DNA from: Nitrospirae bacterium UBA4572
Lineage (GTDB): Bacteria > Nitrospirota > Leptospirillia > Leptospirillales > Leptospirillaceae
Direction: 5' to 3'
DNA length: 16,490 nt
Assembly (NCBI GenBank): GCA_002387725.1
Contig: DGKK01000026.1
Span: 17,846 to 34,335 of the forward strand
A program made the position numbers and the translations under genes. This document shows, piece after piece, positions 13,199 through 16,490 of this stretch. Under the pieces are notes generated by a model. The model saw only the letters and a list, made by a program, of their open reading frames with translations, searched no databases and was not told the origin of the DNA. Each line of letters begins with the position of its first letter. Positions within the stretch are counted from its first letter, which is position 1.

Positions 13199-14557
13199 AT
13201 GAACGGGGGACGGCCCGTCAATGTCGTTGCAGGACCACGTTGGCAGAAGATTCTTGAGCGGATACCTCCTCCGGAAGGGGGGCGCTTCTATGCCGTGGGG
13301 GGGTGGAGCCGGGACCGGATTCTGGCTTCCCTTGAAGGAAGGGCTCCCTCCGAGGAGGAAAAAGAGATCGACCTTGTGGCCGATCGGGGATTTTTCCCTT
13401 GGGTAGAGACGGTCTTTCGGGCCTTGTCCGGTTTGATCGTGGGAACTCCCCATGTGGAGAGGGATTTTCTTACGGCCCGGGTGGATGTCCTGGACGAAGG
13501 GGAGATCCTTCGGATCGATCTTGCAGGATTCCGGAGCGAGTCCTACCCTCGTCCGGGAGTCCTGCCGCGCACCCGTCCCGGGAGCTTCCCTGAGGATTCC
13601 CGAAGACGGGATTTTCCCATGAATGCCCTTTATCTCGAATGGGATCCGACGCGAAAAGGATTTCGTCGCCTTTTGGACCCTTTTGGCGGAGAGCGTGATC
13701 TCGCCCTTCGGATGGTCTCTCTCATTCGCCCGGAGGCCTTCTCGGAGGATCCCACCCGTATTTTTCGATGGGCCCGGTTGGCCAGCCGCCTCCGGCTCAC
13801 ATCCTCTTACGAACTTCTCCTCGCCCTGAGAACGGCCGTAAAAGACCCGTCCCTTTGGCATGAGGTCGGGGGGGCGAGAGTCTCGGGCGAAATGGAGCGC
13901 CTGCAAAGGGAGAAAGATCCTCTGGCCGCCATTTCGCTCCTCTTTTCCTCGAACGCCTTCGCCTCCCTGACCGGAGGAGCTCTCGCCCGTCTTTCTTTTC
14001 AGCGGAAACGTCGTCTGGGGCGATGGTTCTCCTTGAGGGACAGCCTCGAGGTGGGCGCAAAGAAGGATCCCTATCTGGTGGGGGCAAGCCGGGAGATGTT
14101 TTACCTGGCCCTTCTGGCGGGACTCCGGCGCAGGATCTTCGAGCAGGTCGCCTTGGCGTGGGGGATCGGAGCCCGGTTCAGAGAGGGGCTCGCGGAGACC
14201 CTTTTCCGGCCATCGAGCTGGCCGGGGGGGCAATCCTATGCCGGTCTGCTCAAGGAGTCCGGAGGAGATGGGGGACACCTGTGGGGGTTGGCGGACCGGA
14301 TGGACAGGGGAAAGCTTCTTGACAGTCTTCTTCGATGCGGGGAGGAAGAGATTCCCCTCTGGAAGGACTATCTTTTTGACGGCCGCCGTCTCCCCCCCCT
14401 GGTCAGCGGAAAGGTCCTTCTGGGCTATCCTGCGATCTCGCCAGAAGAGAGACGACCGATTCTGGCGGAGATTCGCTTCCGTCAGAGGACTGGAGAGCTG
14501 AAGACTCCGGAGGATGCCCTTCACTGGCTGGAGAAGAGAGTCTCCGGCCCCGAGTGA
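13199..14557 (+). CDS. Class II tRNA nucleotidyltransferase/poly(A) polymerase family protein
   Basis: Enzymes of this family add CCA (or only CC or A) to tRNA 3' ends, or poly(A) to RNA, in the cytoplasm. The 452-residue protein has the family head: FYAVGGWSRDRILASL at 30-45 (GG...RD), the metal-binding pair written E56-I-D58 where the family usually has DxD, a third acidic residue in RIDLAGFRSE (D107), RRDFPMNALYL at 136-146, LLDPFGGERDLALR at 158-171 and FSEDPTRIFRWARLASRL at 181-198. The C-terminal half shows no HD motif and no motif I recognise; it is helical and basic. CCA-, A-adding or PcnB-type specificity cannot be decided. The ATG at 13199 has GAGGAG 6 nt before it. It converges with the following lipoprotein gene, leaving only 24 nt between them. 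Confidence 0.88.
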   Translation: MNGGRPVNVVAGPRWQKILERIPPPEGGRFYAVGGWSRDRILASLEGRAPSEEEKEIDLVADRGFFPWVETVFRALSGLIVGTPHVERDFLTARVDVLDEGEILRIDLAGFRSESYPRPGVLPRTRPGSFPEDSRRRDFPMNALYLEWDPTRKGFRRLLDPFGGERDLALRMVSLIRPEAFSEDPTRIFRWARLASRLRLTSSYELLLALRTAVKDPSLWHEVGGARVSGEMERLQREKDPLAAISLLFSSNAFASLTGGALARLSFQRKRRLGRWFSLRDSLEVGAKKDPYLVGASREMFYLALLAGLRRRIFEQVALAWGIGARFREGLAETLFRPSSWPGGQSYAGLLKESGGDGGHLWGLADRMDRGKLLDSLLRCGEEEIPLWKDYLFDGRRLPPLVSGKVLLGYPAISPEERRPILAEIRFRQRTGELKTPEDALHWLEKRVSGPE

Positions 14558-14559
14558 GA

Positions 14560-14576
14560 CCGGCGGGCCAAGCCGG
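14560..14576. terminator. Small hairpin in the 24-nt gap between convergent genes
   Basis: CCGGC (14560-14564) pairs with GCCGG (14572-14576) over a 7-nt loop, the only structure between the two convergent stop codons. There is no T-run, so termination by it alone is doubtful. Confidence 0.3.
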
Positions 14577-14581
14577 GGATG

Positions 14582-15139
14582 TTAGTGGAGGACTTCCTTG
14601 ACCATTTTGTTGAGGGAGTAGTAGTTGGCATCGCCGGGAATGACATGGCGGATGACCCCTTCCCCATCAATGACGGCGACCCAAGGCTCTCCATGAACGC
14701 GCCATTGCCGGACAGTGGCCTGCTCGGAGTCTTCGTAGTCGTCGATGTGGATGAAGGCCATGTCCTGGTGGTAGGTTCCCTGAAGCCCCTGCACGATCCG
14801 GTCTTCATGAACGCAGGGAGTGCAGTGAATCGGAGCTCCGAAGAAGACGAGAATGGGGCGGTGGTGGTAGATGGCATGGGAGAAGCTTTCCCTGTGGAGA
14901 TGGTCAGGCACATTCATCGTGCAGATGTCGCCGAATCTTTCCCCCACCGCCAGGACCGGGTTATGGCTGATCGGCGCCCGGGTTCCCTCCTTCGGGAAGG
15001 AGAGAAACCAGTCGCACCCGGAGAGTGTCGTCAAGGAGCCTATGGCCAAAAGAAAAAGGATCATGGGAAAGAGGGGGCGACTGGCCCGGCGGGCACGGCG
15101 TTCCGACGCGGGGATCTGTGGGGGAAAGAGTGTTTCCAT
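14582..15139 (-). CDS. Thioredoxin-fold lipoprotein with CTPC motif
   Basis: The 185-residue protein has a long basic N-region (ERRARRASR), a hydrophobic stretch (about 23-38) and a lipobox LSGC with C42 as the predicted lipidated residue, so it is anchored at the periplasmic face of a membrane. The mature part has a thioredoxin fold: strand PILVFFGAP, active site HCTPC at 105-109 (C106, C109), the strand DMAFIHIDD, and the cis-proline P152 in GEPWVAVIDGEG. The usual tryptophan before the first cysteine (WCxxC) is replaced by histidine. C73 is an extra cysteine. A role as a periplasmic thiol reductase or as a TlpA/ResA-like partner in cytochrome c or metal-protein maturation is plausible because this cell makes c-type cytochromes, but it is unproven. 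The ATG ending at 15139 has GGAG 5-6 nt upstream; a TTG at 15172 does not. Confidence 0.85.
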   Translation of the reverse strand: METLFPPQIPASERRARRASRPLFPMILFLLAIGSLTTLSGCDWFLSFPKEGTRAPISHNPVLAVGERFGDICTMNVPDHLHRESFSHAIYHHRPILVFFGAPIHCTPCVHEDRIVQGLQGTYHQDMAFIHIDDYEDSEQATVRQWRVHGEPWVAVIDGEGVIRHVIPGDANYYSLNKMVKEVLH

Positions 15140-15211
15140 GGTCTCTCCAGATTGGAAAACTTCAGTGGTCAACCATTGCAGAAGGGAGAGTCGGTCTTAC
15201 CTGATTGTTTT

Positions 15212-15241
15212 ATCATAGGACGGCAGGTGGCCCCTTGTCAT
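15212..15241 (-). promoter_or_regulatory. Predicted sigma-70 promoter of the thioredoxin-fold lipoprotein gene
   Basis: On the minus strand ATGACA (15241-15236) and TATGAT (15217-15212) are 18 nt apart, each one base from consensus. The expected leader is about 65 nt. The same bases read rightward contain TTGTCA (15235-15240), a possible -35 for the RND gene, but the matching -10 (TAGTCT) is poor. Confidence 0.6.
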
Positions 15242-15349
15242 CTCCCGCGGAATTCAGGTAGTCTCAATCATTTCTTATCCGACAAAATTGGGTCGCAGAC
15301 ATCACTGTTTGGCTCGTATGCCGCTCTTTCAAACTTTTGGGGACCCTGA

Positions 15350-16490
15350 TTGCCCGACAAGAAAAAGTCTTTTTCTCTCACAAACCTTGCCCTCTGCCAT
15401 CCCCTGCCGACACTGCTTTTGCTTTTGGGGGTGATCACGATCGGAATACTCTCCTATCTGAAGATGGGAGTCGACCTCTTCCCCCGCGTCAGATTTCCGC
15501 TCGTCAGCGTTACGGTCATCGATCCGGGAGACTCACCCGAAGGGATCACGCGAGACATTGTCCGCCCCCTTGAAGAGAAAATTTCTTCCCTTTCGGGAAT
15601 TCTGCATGTTCACTCAACGGTGGTCCCGGGGGCTGCTATCCTGACGGCTGTTTTCAGGGACAGCGAACTTGAATCGGATACGAGGTCGCGGGTGAAGAGG
15701 GTGGTCGAGGACGCCCGTGCCCGTTTCCCGTCGTCTGTTCGCTCCGTCCGAGTGAAGAGAGTCAACCCCACGCGACAGCCTCTGCTATGGATCCTCTTTC
15801 CGGAGGCGTCCTCCGGGGAAGGGGGCGCAGCGGACGCCTCTTTGAGACGCTTTGTGAGAGATACTGTGGTTCCCGGCCTCTCCAGGATAAAAGGGGTGGA
15901 GAGGGTGGAGCTCCTGCTTCCTCCCCCATTGGAAATGCACCTGACCCTCTCTCCTCAGTCACTGAAGTCGGAAGGAGGCTCCCTCACGGCTCTTGCGGAT
16001 TGGCTCCGGGACAGGTCCCGGGAGTATCCCGCGGGAGCCGTGTCGTCAGACGGACACGAAACGGCCTTGAGCGTTCTGGGAGAGCCCCTTAAGGAGTCCG
16101 ATCTCTCCCGGCTCCAGGTTCCGCTTCCTTCGGGAAAAACCGTCCTGCTCTCCTCGCTGGGTGCCCTGTCGAAGAGCTCCCGAAAGAAGGGAATCCTGTT
16201 TCGATTTGACGGGCAACCCGCCGTGGCGCTGAAGGTCTTTGCCCGGTCGGGAGCCAATCTTGTGACCCTTTCCTCGGGCATACGGGCGCGCCTTGCCACA
16301 CTTGCTCCCTCCAAGGGGGATTCATCTCCGGCGCCTCGGTTTACCGTTCTCATGGATCGCTCTGTCGAAATCGGGAAAAACAACAGGGAACTTCTGGAAA
16401 CTCTGACGCTGGGCGGATGTCTTGCCGTCTTGTCCATTCTTTTTTTTCTCGGGAATGTCCGGGAGACGGTGGTTGCGGCGGTAGCCATCC
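15350..16490 (+). CDS. RND-family efflux permease, N-terminal part (3' end outside window)
   Basis: Inner-membrane proton-driven pump subunit of the AcrB/MdtB/CzcA superfamily. The first 380 codons are present. The N-terminus reads LPDKKKSFSLTNLALCHP and continues into the first membrane helix (about 19-39). The family box follows: VDLFPRVRFPLVSVTV at 41-56, then DPGDSPEGITRDIVRPLEEKI. The periplasmic porter region continues to about 340, and the second membrane helix begins around 349. The start is a TTG at 15350 with GGGGA 6 nt upstream; an in-frame TGA ends at 15349, so no earlier start is possible, and the next ATG (15464) is past the helix. The aspartates of helix 4 needed for proton transfer lie beyond the window. 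No membrane-fusion gene precedes it. Substrate class (drug or metal) cannot be decided, because the distinguishing residues are not in view. Confidence 0.9.
   Translation, partial: MPDKKKSFSLTNLALCHPLPTLLLLLGVITIGILSYLKMGVDLFPRVRFPLVSVTVIDPGDSPEGITRDIVRPLEEKISSLSGILHVHSTVVPGAAILTAVFRDSELESDTRSRVKRVVEDARARFPSSVRSVRVKRVNPTRQPLLWILFPEASSGEGGAADASLRRFVRDTVVPGLSRIKGVERVELLLPPPLEMHLTLSPQSLKSEGGSLTALADWLRDRSREYPAGAVSSDGHETALSVLGEPLKESDLSRLQVPLPSGKTVLLSSLGALSKSSRKKGILFRFDGQPAVALKVFARSGANLVTLSSGIRARLATLAPSKGDSSPAPRFTVLMDRSVEIGKNNRELLETLTLGGCLAVLSILFFLGNVRETVVAAVAI

Noticed and set aside
13091..14524. The minus-strand frame of the TPR protein stays open for 478 more codons upstream, giving a possible 1033-residue protein.
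   Set aside because: The extension is antisense to the nucleotidyltransferase, is proline/arginine-rich low-complexity sequence without TPR units, and the inner ATG at 13090 has a good ribosome site.
15235..15264. TTGTCA-18-TAGTCT as a promoter for the RND gene.
   Set aside because: The -10 matches poorly, so it is mentioned only as a possibility and not listed as a feature.
1..16490. Search by eye for CRISPR repeats, transposases, integrase sites, tRNA and rRNA.
   Set aside because: No regularly spaced repeat, terminal inverted repeat, transposase motif or RNA gene was seen anywhere in the window.

Overview
The window is a GC-rich, densely packed bacterial chromosome segment with housekeeping content. 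It shows no insertion sequence, phage gene, CRISPR array, tRNA or rRNA. The organism is Gram-negative: there is a lipoprotein, a Tat-targeted Rieske protein and an RND pump. It respires through a b6f-like quinol:cytochrome c oxidoreductase with a cytochrome b-c fusion. A member of Nitrospirota, for example a Leptospirillum-like iron oxidiser, would fit. That is an inference from gene style, not a proven assignment.

Positions 1-6300 form one rightward block. It holds the 3' end of mutS, an unrecognised acidic protein, an exported beta-propeller-like protein, fabI (enoyl-ACP reductase), a PRC-barrel-like/Rieske fusion and a cytochrome b/c fusion. The first four genes overlap end to start (4, 52 and 4 nt), which suggests translational coupling. 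After a 64-nt gap come the two electron-transport genes, then a strong bidirectional terminator at 6273-6300.

Positions 6319-7317 hold a leftward small glutaredoxin/thioredoxin-like gene and a rightward pair: a 61-residue membrane protein resembling DUF6132, and RidA. Their putative promoters share a 13-bp palindrome whose two arms are both TATAAT, so each promoter would block the other.

Positions 7383-11426 hold rpmB (zinc-type bL28, leftward, with its own promoter and terminator), a 256-bp non-coding leader, and a tight rightward operon of recG, a small basic coiled-coil protein and a short Ppx/GppA phosphatase. The last gene's stop codon overlaps the stop of a convergent leftward gene for a 555-residue TPR protein (11423-13090).

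Positions 13199-16490 hold a class II tRNA nucleotidyltransferase/poly(A) polymerase-type gene, a convergent leftward gene for a thioredoxin-fold lipoprotein, and, divergent from that, the first 380 codons of an RND-family efflux permease. The permease starts at a TTG and runs off the end.

I see no complete novel defence or mobile system. The most unusual items are the energy-conserving pair (cytoplasmic PRC-like domain ahead of a Tat/Rieske segment; b6-type cytochrome b with PAWY instead of PEWY, no heme-ci cysteine and a fused cytochrome c), the palindromic face-to-face promoters at 6609-6648, and the nucleotidyltransferase with an ExD active-site motif.
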